From: Micromonospora pisi
GTDB lineage: Bacteria; Actinomycetota; Actinomycetes; Mycobacteriales; Micromonosporaceae
Direction: 5' to 3'
Assembly (NCBI RefSeq): GCF_003633685.1
Contig: NZ_RBKT01000001.1
Coordinates: 4,960,001-5,024,000, forward strand
Length of the DNA: 64,000 bases
Shown here: in pieces, positions 37,055-47,100 of the stretch
Layout of the letters: every line of letters begins with the position of its first letter
Numbering within the stretch: the stretch's first letter is position 1
Notes under the pieces: model-generated
Databases searched by the model: none
Told to the model about the DNA's origin: nothing
Seen by the model: only the letters and a program-made list of their open reading frames with translations
Made by a program: the position numbers and the translations under genes

Positions 37055-37391
37055 GCCAACCCTGACGGCAGGTGGGTGAACGAGCACGTCGTGCGCGCCC
37101 ACCCCGACGTCGCCTTCTACGCGCTGGTGCTGTTCGAGGCGCTCACCTCTGCACTCCAACGAGTACCCCGACAACCGGTGTGCTGATCCTGCCCACCGCG
37201 CAGCTGGGCGCGGTCCATCTCGAGCTGGGCAAACGGCACCTGCGCGGCGACGCCGAGCTGCAGCTGACCCGACGCAACTGGCAGACGATGCGTGACGAGC
37301 CCGCGCGGTTCCGCGCACTCGGGGTGCGAATCTGGCTCCCGTAGGGCGTCCCGTCGCCCGGAATGCCGCTTATGGTGTGCCATTTCCGACC

Positions 37392-37570
37392 TAGTGCCGT
37401 GACCGAGAAGGTTTGAAGTGTTGGGGTCTGGCTGCCCGGGCGGCGGGTTTACCCCAGCGTCGTTGGCATTCGCTGCGGATGCGAACGCATTCGCGGCGTT
37501 GGGCGGCCAGGACGTCGGGGTGACGGGCGTTGGCGTCTGCGCCAGCACAGTTAGTTGTGCAGGTGACGGG
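37392..37570 (-). mobile_element. Degraded end of a second, related IS630 copy
   Basis: Starting at TAGTGCCGTGACC, this stretch parallels the left 180 bp of the intact IS (35815 onward): terminal repeat, then recognisable matches such as TTCGCGGCGTTGGGCGGC and GGACGTCGGGGTG. It has many substitutions and small indels, the transposase tail is out of frame, and the other end is missing. Confidence 0.75.
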
Positions 37571-37765
37571 CCTACACCGCTACGACAAAACGCTCAGTGT
37601 GCGCCCGAGGCCGAACACGATCAAAAGTTACATAACCTATTATCTGGGATATAGACGTCGCGCTAACATGGCCCGACGGCGGTGCGCCAAGCGCTGCCGC
37701 GGTGTCCAAAGCTGTAGTCTTGCGGCACCGCAATAGGCCCGTGCCGGGTACTACAGGAGACTTGA

Positions 37766-38260
37766 GTGACCCAGATGACCGCCGTGGAGTTGCCGGCAAA
37801 GTCGCGGCTACGAGTCAAAGCTCACGGCGAGGTGTTCACCCCGCGTCGAATGGTCGACCAGATGCTCGACCTGGTCCACGATGACCTGGAGGACGGGCCG
37901 GGCTTCGTCGATAAGACGCTCATCGAACCAGCGGCGGGCGATAGTAACTGTCTCGTTGCGCTCCTCCAGCGGAAGCTCCAGGAAATTGACAGGCAGTATC
38001 AGCGGGATCGCTGGGCTCACGAGTCTCTGTTCGCCCTTGCCTCGATCTATGGAATCAAGTCACTGGAGCACAACCATCAGGACGCCAAGGATACAATGCA
38101 TGAGGATTTTCTGCATTTCTGCGCGAGTCGCGGCTTCACATGCGGTCCTCACATAATGGTCGGCGACGTCGGTCGAGCCACGAGCGGCGCCAGGATCCCG
38201 TTCCGACCGACTTGGTCACATCAATCACCCGCTGACGTGTTCGAGGGTGGTGTCGTCTGA
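37766..38260 (+). CDS. N-6 adenine DNA methyltransferase-like protein, C-terminally shortened
   Basis: A 164-residue protein opening with HGEVFTPRRMVDQMLDLV, the usual start of type I/Eco57I-type adenine methyltransferases, then a SAM-binding motif I variant EPAAGDSNCLVALL (family norm is E-P-A-C/A-G-D-G). The NPPY catalytic motif is not reached: the C-terminus after CGPHIMVGDVGRATSG does not look like the family and ends early. It is either a short accessory subunit or a gene cut by a frameshift. The GTG start follows AGGAG. Its stop codon directly abuts the GTG of the helicase gene, so it belongs to the same operon. Confidence 0.65.
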   Translation: MTQMTAVELPAKSRLRVKAHGEVFTPRRMVDQMLDLVHDDLEDGPGFVDKTLIEPAAGDSNCLVALLQRKLQEIDRQYQRDRWAHESLFALASIYGIKSLEHNHQDAKDTMHEDFLHFCASRGFTCGPHIMVGDVGRATSGARIPFRPTWSHQSPADVFEGGVV

Positions 38261-41200
38261 GTGCGCATCATCGATAACCTCAACGAGCTCCTCGGTGATG
38301 ATTTGAAGGCGTCAATTGGGCGTGGCTCGAAGCTCCGCATCGCAGCTAGCACGTTCTCAATCTTCGCGTTCGAGGCGCTGAAGCATGAGCTGCAGTCGAT
38401 CAAGGAGCTGGAGTTTATTTTCACCGCGCCGTCCTTTACGGCCACGAAGATTACCGATAAGCCTGCGCTGGAGAAGCGGCAATTCTTCATCCCGAACGAC
38501 AAGAGCCGGGATGCTGCGCTGTATGGCAGTGAGTTCGAGATTCGTCTGCGCAACAAACTGACTCAGCGGGCCATCGCGCGCGAGTGCGCGGAGTGGGTCC
38601 GGCAGAAAGTCAAATTCCGCTCGAACTGCACCGGCGCACCCATGCAGTCATTTGCGCTGATCGACGACTCCGCCGCGTATGCCCCCCTTCAGGGGTTCAC
38701 GACCGCTGACCTTGGTTACGAGCCCGGGCCTGCTGTCTCAAACATGGTGCACAAGATCGAAGACGCGTCGTTCACGCGTCAATACGTCCAGCTCTTCGAT
38801 CAGATCTGGCACAACACTGAAAAGCTTGATGACGTTACGGAGGCGGTGCAGGACCACATCGCCAGCGTATATGCGGAAAACTCGCCGCAGCGAGTGTATT
38901 TTTTGATCCTCTACAACCTGTTCAGCGAGTTCCTCGAAGGCATCAACGAAGATGTGCTCCCCAACGACCTGACGGGCTACCAGAACACCGAGGCCTGGAG
39001 GGCGTTGTACAACTTCCAAAAAGACGCGGCGACCGGCGTGATCAACAAACTGGAGACCTACAACGGCTGCATCCTGGCCGACAGCGTGGGCTTGGGGAAG
39101 ACGTTCACGGCGCTGGCCGTGATCAAGTATTACGAGCTGCGCAACAAGACCGTGCTCGTGCTGGCGCCGAAGAAGCTCGCCGACAACTGGACAACCTACA
39201 ACAGTAACTACACGACTAACATCTTCGCGAAAGACCGATTCAACTACGACGTGCTCGCCCACACCGATCTGTCCCGAGACGGCGGCGAGTCGCTGGGCAA
39301 GCGGCTGGACCTTGTCAACTGGGGCAACTACGACCTCGTCGTGATCGACGAGTCGCACAACTTCCGCAACGCCGACTACGTCCAGGAGCGCGAAACCCGA
39401 TACCAGAGGCTGATGCGCAAGGTCATCCGCGAGGGCGTGAAGACCAAGTTGCTGATGCTATCGGCGACGCCCGTGAACAACCGCTTCAACGACCTACGCA
39501 ACCAGCTCGCGCTGGCCTACGAGGGCGACTCGGCGCAGCTCGCGGCGAAGCTGAACATCGAGGTCTCCATCGAGGAGGTGTTCCGGCAGGCGCAGCGCGT
39601 CTTCAATGAATGGAGCGACCTGCCGCCGGATGACCGCACGACCGAGGCGATCCTGGCCAGGCTCGACTTCGACTTCTTCGAGCTGCTCGACGCAGTTACC
39701 ATTGCCCGCTCCCGCAAGCACATTCAGGCGTTCTACGACACCACCGACATCGGTGCGTTCCCCGAGCGGCTCAAGCCGGTCTCGCTGCGCCCGCCGCTGA
39801 CCGACCTGACGGACACGCCGACGTTCAACGAGATCTTCGAGCAGCTCCAGCTTCTCACCCTCGCCGTGTACACGCCGCTGGCATATGTGTTCCCGAGCCG
39901 GCGCGACAAGTACGAGCAGCTCTACGGGGCAAGCTCGGGACAGAACTACATGGGCGGGCAGACCGCGAACCTCGGCGCCGCCAGCCGCGAGCAGGGCATC
40001 CGCAAACTCATGACGGTGAACCTCCTCAAGCGGTTGGAGTCCAGCGTCGAGGCGTTCCGCCTCACCCTGAACCGGCTGGAGGGCACAGTCACCGAGGCGA
40101 TCGAGGCCATTGACAACCACGCGGCGAACATCGGTAACATCGTCTCTTCTTTCGTCGACGCCGACGATGACGACTTCGAGTTCCCCACCAGCGGAACGGT
40201 CGGCCGCAAGGTGCAGATCGAACTGACCGACATGGATGTCGAGTCGTGGAGCCGTGACCTTGTCAGCGACGGCAGGGTCATCCGGCAGCTCTTAGCCTCA
40301 ATTAGCGGCATCACCCCCGAGCACGACTCGAAGCTCGGCGCGCTGCGCGATCTGATCGCGAGCAAATTCGCCCAGCCGCTGAACCCCGGCAACCGCAAGG
40401 TGCTGATCTTCTCCGCGTTCGCCGACACCGCCGAGTACCTCTACGCGAACCTCGCCCCGGCCCTCAAGCATCAAGGCCACGACTCCGCGATTGTCACCGG
40501 CCAACGCAATCCGTCCACCACGGTCGGAAAGGGCTACGGCTTCCAGCAGGCTCTGACCCTGTTCTCGCCAAGGTCGAAGCAGCGTCACCTCGTCATGCCG
40601 CGAGAGAGCGGCGAGATCGACGTGCTCATCGGCACCGACTGCATCAGTGAGGGCCAGAACCTCCAGGATTGTGATTTCTTGGTCAACTACGACATACACT
40701 GGAATCCGGTTCGGATTATCCAGCGATTCGGCCGCATCGATCGCATCGGTTCGACCAATGACCGCATCCAGCTCGTGAACTTCTGGCCAGACATCTCGCT
40801 GGACGAGTACATCAACCTCAAGGAGCGCGTCGAGAGCCGGATGGTCATCGCCGACCTCGCCGCGACTGCCGACGACAACGTGCTCACCCAGGAGACGAGC
40901 GACGCAGCGTTTCGGAAAGAGCAGCTTCGCAAGCTCCAGGACGAGGTGATCGAACTCGAAGACGTCCGCACCGGGGTTTCGATCACCGACCTAGGCTTGA
41001 ACGACTTCCGCATGGACCTGCTCGGGTACACCAAGGAGTACGGCGACTTGGCCGGCACCCCGAAGGGTCTGCACGCTGTCGTACCCGCGGACCGCGACAA
41101 AGGGCTGAAACCTGGTGCGCTCTTCGTGCTGCGCAACATCAACGCCGATGAGCGGCTCAACCGAGGCAACCGCCTGCACCCTTACTATCTCGTCTATCTC

Positions 41201-41527
41201 GACGACCGGGGGCAGGTCATAGCCGATCACACCGAGGTCAAGCACCTGCTCGACCTTATCCGGGCCGGATGCCGCCACCGTGACCAACCCGCTTGGGAGG
41301 TATGCCGCATCTTCAACGCGGTGACGCGCGACGGCGCTGATATGGGCCACTACAGCCATCTGCTCACGGAGGCGATCCGCTCCATGATTGATGTCACCGA
41401 CGAACGTGATGTCGACAGTCTCTTCAGCCCCGGACACACCACCGCCCTTGTGCAGACCATCGCGGGGCTCGACGACTTCGAGCTGATCGCCTTCCTCGCC
41501 ATCGTCGAGGAGCCCGCCGATGGTTGA
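38261..41527 (+). CDS. SNF2-type superfamily 2 helicase of a restriction/defence cassette
   Basis: A 1088-residue protein. The N-terminal 190 residues contain a strand-helix region (LRIAASTFSIFAFEALKHEL) weakly like the PLD domains found before some SNF2 helicases, but no H-x-K motif is visible. The helicase has motif I LADSVGLGKTFTALAV (about residue 270), motif II VIDESHNFRN (about 362), motif III LMLSATPVNNRF, and the C-terminal RecA half with IGTDCISEGQNLQDCDFLVNYD (about 789) and IIQRFGRIDRIGS (about 820). This resembles helicases of bacterial defence loci such as DISARM DrmD. It overlaps the DUF4391 gene by 8 bases. Likely role: DNA translocation or remodelling in anti-phage restriction. 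Confidence 0.85.
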   Translation: MRIIDNLNELLGDDLKASIGRGSKLRIAASTFSIFAFEALKHELQSIKELEFIFTAPSFTATKITDKPALEKRQFFIPNDKSRDAALYGSEFEIRLRNKLTQRAIARECAEWVRQKVKFRSNCTGAPMQSFALIDDSAAYAPLQGFTTADLGYEPGPAVSNMVHKIEDASFTRQYVQLFDQIWHNTEKLDDVTEAVQDHIASVYAENSPQRVYFLILYNLFSEFLEGINEDVLPNDLTGYQNTEAWRALYNFQKDAATGVINKLETYNGCILADSVGLGKTFTALAVIKYYELRNKTVLVLAPKKLADNWTTYNSNYTTNIFAKDRFNYDVLAHTDLSRDGGESLGKRLDLVNWGNYDLVVIDESHNFRNADYVQERETRYQRLMRKVIREGVKTKLLMLSATPVNNRFNDLRNQLALAYEGDSAQLAAKLNIEVSIEEVFRQAQRVFNEWSDLPPDDRTTEAILARLDFDFFELLDAVTIARSRKHIQAFYDTTDIGAFPERLKPVSLRPPLTDLTDTPTFNEIFEQLQLLTLAVYTPLAYVFPSRRDKYEQLYGASSGQNYMGGQTANLGAASREQGIRKLMTVNLLKRLESSVEAFRLTLNRLEGTVTEAIEAIDNHAANIGNIVSSFVDADDDDFEFPTSGTVGRKVQIELTDMDVESWSRDLVSDGRVIRQLLASISGITPEHDSKLGALRDLIASKFAQPLNPGNRKVLIFSAFADTAEYLYANLAPALKHQGHDSAIVTGQRNPSTTVGKGYGFQQALTLFSPRSKQRHLVMPRESGEIDVLIGTDCISEGQNLQDCDFLVNYDIHWNPVRIIQRFGRIDRIGSTNDRIQLVNFWPDISLDEYINLKERVESRMVIADLAATADDNVLTQETSDAAFRKEQLRKLQDEVIELEDVRTGVSITDLGLNDFRMDLLGYTKEYGDLAGTPKGLHAVVPADRDKGLKPGALFVLRNINADERLNRGNRLHPYYLVYLDDRGQVIADHTEVKHLLDLIRAGCRHRDQPAWEVCRIFNAVTRDGADMGHYSHLLTEAIRSMIDVTDERDVDSLFSPGHTTALVQTIAGLDDFELIAFLAIVEEPADG

Positions 41528-42215
41528 GCCTGTCGAGGCCAAGCCGGCTCTATTCCGGTGGCCACCAGTTGCAGCCTTCGGCCGCACCGTGCCGAAGACG
41601 AAGTTCTACGAGCATGGCAAGGTCCGCACCGCCCTGCGCGAGAAGTTCATCGAAGATGTCCATCGCATCACCTGGGCGTACAAGCTCGCCGAGGGCACTA
41701 TCCGCCTGCGCGGTACGGCCGCTGTCCCGGAGATCCAGGTTTTCGCTGTGGAGACTAAGGGCGCGGATGTGCCGGACGATGTTCTTAGCGCGATTGACAA
41801 GACGATCCATTTCCCAGTCATCTTTGAAGTCGCCAGCGGTGGCCGGGTGCGAACGGTCGCCGCCCAGAAGTCTCTCAGCGGCAAGAGCCCGACTGTCGGC
41901 ACGTACTTCACCACCGACTGGCAGTTGGTCGACGCCCCGCGTCGCCAGCTGCCCACCGCGCTCGACCTGCCGAGCCTGTACGAGGCTATCCTCAGCGCGC
42001 TGTTGCCGGTGGACAGGCGCGCCGGGGAGACAGTGTCGGAGGCCATCGAGAGACTGGGTCGCGCGCGCAAGCTCCAGCGTGAGATTGCCGGGCTGGCACG
42101 GAAGTTGCGTGCCGAGCCACAACTCAACCGCAAGATCGAAGTGCGCCGGCAGATCAACGAACGGACCACGGCGTTGACTTCGTTCACCGATCCCGCGCCG
42201 AGCAACGAGGAATGA
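41520..42215 (+). CDS. DUF4391 domain protein
   Basis: A 231-residue DUF4391 protein: FGRTVPKTKFYEH opening, then FIEDVHRITWAYKLAEGTI, IQVFAVETKGADVPDDVL and AIDKTIHFPVIFEV, with a Lys/Arg-rich coiled C-terminus. DUF4391 proteins are typically encoded between a SNF2-like helicase and a type III-like methyltransferase; their biochemical role is unknown. It starts inside the helicase gene (8-base overlap) and ends in an ATGA overlap with the methyltransferase gene, so the three are tightly coupled. Confidence 0.85.
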   Translation: MVEPVEAKPALFRWPPVAAFGRTVPKTKFYEHGKVRTALREKFIEDVHRITWAYKLAEGTIRLRGTAAVPEIQVFAVETKGADVPDDVLSAIDKTIHFPVIFEVASGGRVRTVAAQKSLSGKSPTVGTYFTTDWQLVDAPRRQLPTALDLPSLYEAILSALLPVDRRAGETVSEAIERLGRARKLQREIAGLARKLRAEPQLNRKIEVRRQINERTTALTSFTDPAPSNEE

Positions 42216-44176
42216 CTGTGGACAAGCTCAAGATGCACTCGCCGGACCTTTCTCAGCACAATATCGACGCGATCGCCGAGTTGTTTCCTACTGTCGTCAT
42301 CGAGACCGTTGACGCGGAGGGCAACCCACGCCGCGCGGTGGACCTCGACGCGCTCCGCCAGGAACTCTCCGACCACGTCGTCGAGGGTCCGCAGGAGCGC
42401 TACCAGCTGGACTGGCCCGGCAAACGAGCCGCCGCGTTCGCCGCCAACGCTCCGATTGCCAAGACGCTGCGCCCTGTGCGTGAGGAGTCGGTCGACTTTG
42501 ACACGACAAAGAACCTTTTCATCGAGGGTGACAACTTGGAGGCGCTCAAGCTGCTCCAGGAGTCCTACCTCGGCAAGGTCAATCTGATCTACATCGACCC
42601 GCCCTACAACACCGGTAACGACTTCGTCTACGAAGACGACCTCGCCGAGTCGAGTGCCGACTACCTCGCGCGCTCGGGCCAGAAGTCAGAGACCGGCGAC
42701 CGCCTCGTCGCGAACACCGAGGCGAACGGCCGGTTCCACTCCGACTGGCTGAGCATGATGTACTCCCGGCTGAAGCTGGCGCGTGGCTTGCTGACCGACG
42801 ACGGGGTCATGATCGTTGCCATCAGCGACCACGAGCATGCGAACCTCCGCCTGCTTCTCGACCAGGTGCTCGGGTCGGAGAACTTCATCGCGAATGTGAC
42901 GTGGCAGGGCAGTGGGAAGAACGACGCGCGCTACACAGCGGGTGGCGTGGACTACATGCTCATTTATGCCAGGAACGAGCGTTTGCTTCGTTCTCTCGAC
43001 ACTCGCTGGAAAGAACCCAAGCCTGGGATTAACCAAGTCGAAGCGGTCGGGCGCCGTGCCTGGGAGCAGTCGGGGGGTGACCCCGCGAAGGCGACCACCA
43101 TCTTCCGCAGCGGAGTTAGGGCGATTAGGGCTGATTTAGAGCCAGCGGTGTTCCGGTACGACCAGATCGACGACGAAGGTCGGGTCTTCCAGGCGGATAA
43201 CATGACAAGCCCAAACCCTCGCCCCAACCTCATGTACGAGTTGACGCATCCGGAGACCGGAAAGGCCGTCCCGACGCCGACAAACGGCTGGCGCTACTCG
43301 CGGGAGACGATAGACGAACTAATGGCTCAAGGCCGTGTCCTCTTCGGGCCTGACGAGACAACCTCGCCGCGTCTTAAGAGGTTTCTAGCGGAGCAAAGCG
43401 ATCGCGTTCCGTACCCGACCTTCACGCAGGCACGCATGCCGGGTTCCAAGAAGCTCGAGGACCTTCTGGGCGCCGATGTTTTCGACTATCCGAAGGACAC
43501 CGCTGTTCTGGCCCGTTGGATCGGCGCGATCACCCGAGATAATCCGGATGCAGTCGTCCTCGACTTCTTCGCCGGCTCCGGTTCGACTGGCCATGCAGTC
43601 ATGGAGATTAACGCGGCGGATGGCGGGCATCGCCGATACCTCCTCGTGCAGCTCGATGAGGCGGTTGACCACCCTGACTACGGCTCCATCGCCGACATCG
43701 CCCGTGAGCGCCTCCGACGCGCCGGTGCGCAGGTAAAGCAGGGGGGAGGGTTCTTGGGGTCCGACCTCGACGTCGGCTTTCGGTCCCTGCGCGTTGCCAC
43801 AACCAACATGGCTGACACGCGCACGACCGCGGACGACCTGGTGCAGTACGCGCTGACCGAGGCCGTCGGCAGCGTGAAGCCCGGCCGCACCGACGAAGAC
43901 CTTCTCTTCCAAGTACTCCTCGATTGGGGGCTCGACCTCGCCGAGCCGATTACGGTCGAAGAGGTCGCAGGGCGACGTGTGTTTTCCGTCGCCGAAGACG
44001 CTCTGATTGCATATCTTTCGGGCGAGGTGACCGACGCCGTCGTGCAGGAGATCGCCAAACGCCACCCACTCCGCGCCGTGTTCCTGGACGCAGGATTCGC
44101 AAGCGATGCCGCGCGCATCAACGCTGAGCAGATTTTCCGCGAAGTTTCACCCGAGACCGAGGTAAGGGCGATCTGA
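42212..44176 (+). CDS. Type III-like site-specific DNA methyltransferase (Mod)
   Basis: A 654-residue adenine methyltransferase of the beta class. The catalytic motif IDPPYNTGNDF (about residue 128) comes before the SAM-binding motif FFAGSGSTGHAVM (about residue 452); the long region between them includes a target-recognition part. The N-terminal segment has FIEGDNLEALKLLQESYLGKV, typical of type III Mod proteins. It should modify the host's own recognition sites and give specificity to the complex with Res. It starts in an ATGA overlap with DUF4391 and ends 4 bp before the res gene. Confidence 0.92.
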   Translation: MTVDKLKMHSPDLSQHNIDAIAELFPTVVIETVDAEGNPRRAVDLDALRQELSDHVVEGPQERYQLDWPGKRAAAFAANAPIAKTLRPVREESVDFDTTKNLFIEGDNLEALKLLQESYLGKVNLIYIDPPYNTGNDFVYEDDLAESSADYLARSGQKSETGDRLVANTEANGRFHSDWLSMMYSRLKLARGLLTDDGVMIVAISDHEHANLRLLLDQVLGSENFIANVTWQGSGKNDARYTAGGVDYMLIYARNERLLRSLDTRWKEPKPGINQVEAVGRRAWEQSGGDPAKATTIFRSGVRAIRADLEPAVFRYDQIDDEGRVFQADNMTSPNPRPNLMYELTHPETGKAVPTPTNGWRYSRETIDELMAQGRVLFGPDETTSPRLKRFLAEQSDRVPYPTFTQARMPGSKKLEDLLGADVFDYPKDTAVLARWIGAITRDNPDAVVLDFFAGSGSTGHAVMEINAADGGHRRYLLVQLDEAVDHPDYGSIADIARERLRRAGAQVKQGGGFLGSDLDVGFRSLRVATTNMADTRTTADDLVQYALTEAVGSVKPGRTDEDLLFQVLLDWGLDLAEPITVEEVAGRRVFSVAEDALIAYLSGEVTDAVVQEIAKRHPLRAVFLDAGFASDAARINAEQIFREVSPETEVRAI

Positions 44177-44180
44177 CCCG

Positions 44181-47100
44181 ATGAAGCTCCAGTTCAAGGT
44201 TCAGCCCTATCAGACCGAGGCTGTCGATGCAGTGGTCGACGTCTTCACCGGGCAACCGTACGCCGACGGGGTGAAATATCGCATCGACCCCGGCACTGAC
44301 GCTGCGCAGACCTTGCTGGAGGACGCCGGCCTGCGCAACGCAGAGATTGTGCTGACTCCGCCGCAGATCCTGGCGAACGTGCATATGGTGCAGCAGACAC
44401 GCGGTCTGGAGCGCTCGAAGGACCTTAAGGACCCGGTCAAGAAGTCAGCGGCCCCGATCAACCTCGACATCGAGATGGAAACCGGTACGGGCAAGACCTA
44501 CGTGTACATTAAGACGATCATGGAACTGCACAAGCGGTACGGATGGTCGAAATACATTGTGGTCGTGCCGTCCATCGCGATCCGCGAGGGTGTGAAGAAG
44601 TCATTCGACATCACCGCCGAGCACTTTCAGCAGTTCTACGGCACCAAGCCGCGCACGTTCATCTACAACTCATCGCGTCTGCACGAGGTGGAGCGGTTCT
44701 CCTCCGACTCGGGCGTGCAGGTGATGATTATCAACATCCAGGCGTTCAACGCCACCGGCAAGGACGCTCGCCGTATCTACGAGGTACTCGACGACTTCCA
44801 GTCCCGCAAGCCGATCGACGTCATCGCGGCGAACCGGCCGATCCTCATCATCGACGAGCCCCAGAAGATCGAGGGCGACGCGAAGAAGCCGTCCAAGTCG
44901 CTGGAGGCACTCGGGTTGTTCAACGCCCTGTTCGCGCTGCGCTATTCGGCGACTCACAAGATCGAGCGCACCAAGGTGCACCGGCTGGACGCGGTCGAGG
45001 CCTACAACCAGAAGCTCGTGAAGAAGATCGCGGTGCGCGGCATCACGGTCAAGCACCTGGCCGGCAGCACCGCCTACCTCTACGTGGACGGGCTGGAAGT
45101 CGGTAAGGGCACGGACTTCCCGAAGGCTCGCGTCGAGCTGGAGGTGCAGACCGCCCACGGCATCAAGCGGCAGGTTAAGCGACTAAACCAAGGCATGAAC
45201 CTGCACGACATCTCCGGCGGCATCGAGGCGTACAAGGGTCTCTTCATACGGGACGTCGACGCGAACCGCGACATCATCGAGCTGAGCAACGGCGAGATCA
45301 TCGGCGCTGGCGAGGTGACCCAGGACGTTGCCGAGGACCAGAAGCGTCGCATCCAGATCCGCGAGGTCATCCGCGCCCACCTCGACAAGGAGCGGGAGCT
45401 GTTCGCGCAGGGCATCAAGACACTGTCGCTGTTCTTCATCGACGAGGTCGCCAAATACCGCGACTACGACCGCGAGGACACCCTCGGGGAGTACGCCCAC
45501 GTGTTCGAGGAGGAGTACGAGACGGTCCTCGCCGACTACCTCGGCCAGCTCGACCTCGAAGAGGCCGCCGAGCGGTACCGTAAGCACGTCGCTGCGATTC
45601 CGGTACGGGCGACACACGAGGGCTACTTCTCGATCGACAAGAAGACCGGCCGCTCCATCGACGGCAAGATCGCCGCGCGGGGCGACTTCGCAGGCCAGTC
45701 GGACGATGCTGACGCCTACGATCTGATCCTCAAGGACAAGGAGCGGCTGCTGTCGTTCGAGGAGCCCGTGCGGTTCATTTGGTCGCACTCGGCGCTGCGC
45801 GAGGGCTGGGACAACCCGAACGTGTTTGTCCTGGGCATACTCAAGAAGAGCGACAACACCACCACGCGGCGACAGGAGATCGGCCGTGGCCTGCGCCTGT
45901 CGGTCGACCAGCACGGCGAACGGATGGACAACCCCGTCACCGTCCATGACATCAATGAGCTGACCGTTGTGACCGACGAGTCGTACACCGACTTCGTCAC
46001 CGCTCTCCAGAAGGAGATCATCGAGTCGCTGTCGGCCCGCCCGCGCAAGGCGAGCGTTGACTATTTCACCGGCAAGCGAATCACGCTCGCCGACGGGTCG
46101 CCAACCGTGCTGGAGCAGTCTTTCGCCCAGGCCCTCTACAACCACCTCATCCGCAGCAACTACATCGACGACGACGGCTTAGTCACTCAGGAGTACAAGG
46201 ACGCGCGAGCTGACGGCACCCTCGCCGCGCCTACAGCCGAGGTGCTCAAACCAGTCATCGACTTCGTGTGGCCGCTCGTCGATGCGCTCTACCTCGACGT
46301 GCCCAAGCCGACCGACGGCCGCAAGCCGAAGAAGATCCCTTTCAACGAGGCGAACTTCAAGAAGCGCGAGTTCCAGGAGTTGTGGGGCCGCATCAACCAC
46401 AAGGCCGTTTACCAGGTTGAATTCGACTCCGAAGAGTTGATCAAGAACTGCATCCGTACGCTTGACAAGTCTCTCAACGTGACGGTGATGCAGTACCTCG
46501 TCGAGGCCGGCAAGCAGGTCGTCGACCTCGAGGTCGAACACCTCGAAGCCGGAACCGGTTTCAAGGTGTCGGAGACGAAGGTTGAGCACTCGGCCGTCTC
46601 GGCGGCCTCTATCGTCAAGTACGATTTGCTCGGCGAGATCGCGGAGAAGACCCAGCTCACCCGCCGGACCTGCGCGGCAATCCTTACGGGCATCAACCCC
46701 GGCACGTTCACGAAGTTCAAGCAGAACCCCGAGCAGTTCATCACCGAGGCTTCCCGGCTCATCAATGAGCAGAAGGCTACGGTGATTGTCGAGCACCTCA
46801 GTTACAACCCGCTCGACAACCGATACGACTCCTCAATCTTCACCGAGAACCAGACCGCTCAGGACCTGTCGAAGGCGGGCGACAAGCTGAAGAAGAGCGT
46901 CTACGAGTACGTCATCACGGACTCAAAGGTCGAACGGTCGTTCGTCGAGAAGCTCGACGTCAGCGACGAGGTCGTCGTCTACTCGAAGGTACCCCGCGGC
47001 TTCTTCATCCCAACTCCGGTTGGTGACTACAACCCCGACTGGGCCATCGCCTTTCGTGACGACACCACCAAGATTAGGCACGTCTACTTCGTCGCCGAGA

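Larger units (their letters stand above)
35574..37344 (+). pseudogene. Nuclease-like gene interrupted by IS630 and frameshifted
   Basis: The first part (35574-35814) and the sequence after the IS (from 37055) join in frame when the IS and one TA copy are removed, giving VQIKYLANPDGRWVNEHVV across the junction. The D...QIK pattern and the following hydrophobic strand (DVAFYALVLFEAL) suggest a PD-(D/E)XK-type core. A second defect, a frameshift near 37150-37175, separates this from the C-terminal part (GVLILPTAQLGAVHLELGK, ending ALGVRIWLP at 37344). The original protein was about 170 residues. Two lesions make it non-functional. The nuclease assignment is tentative. Confidence 0.7.
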
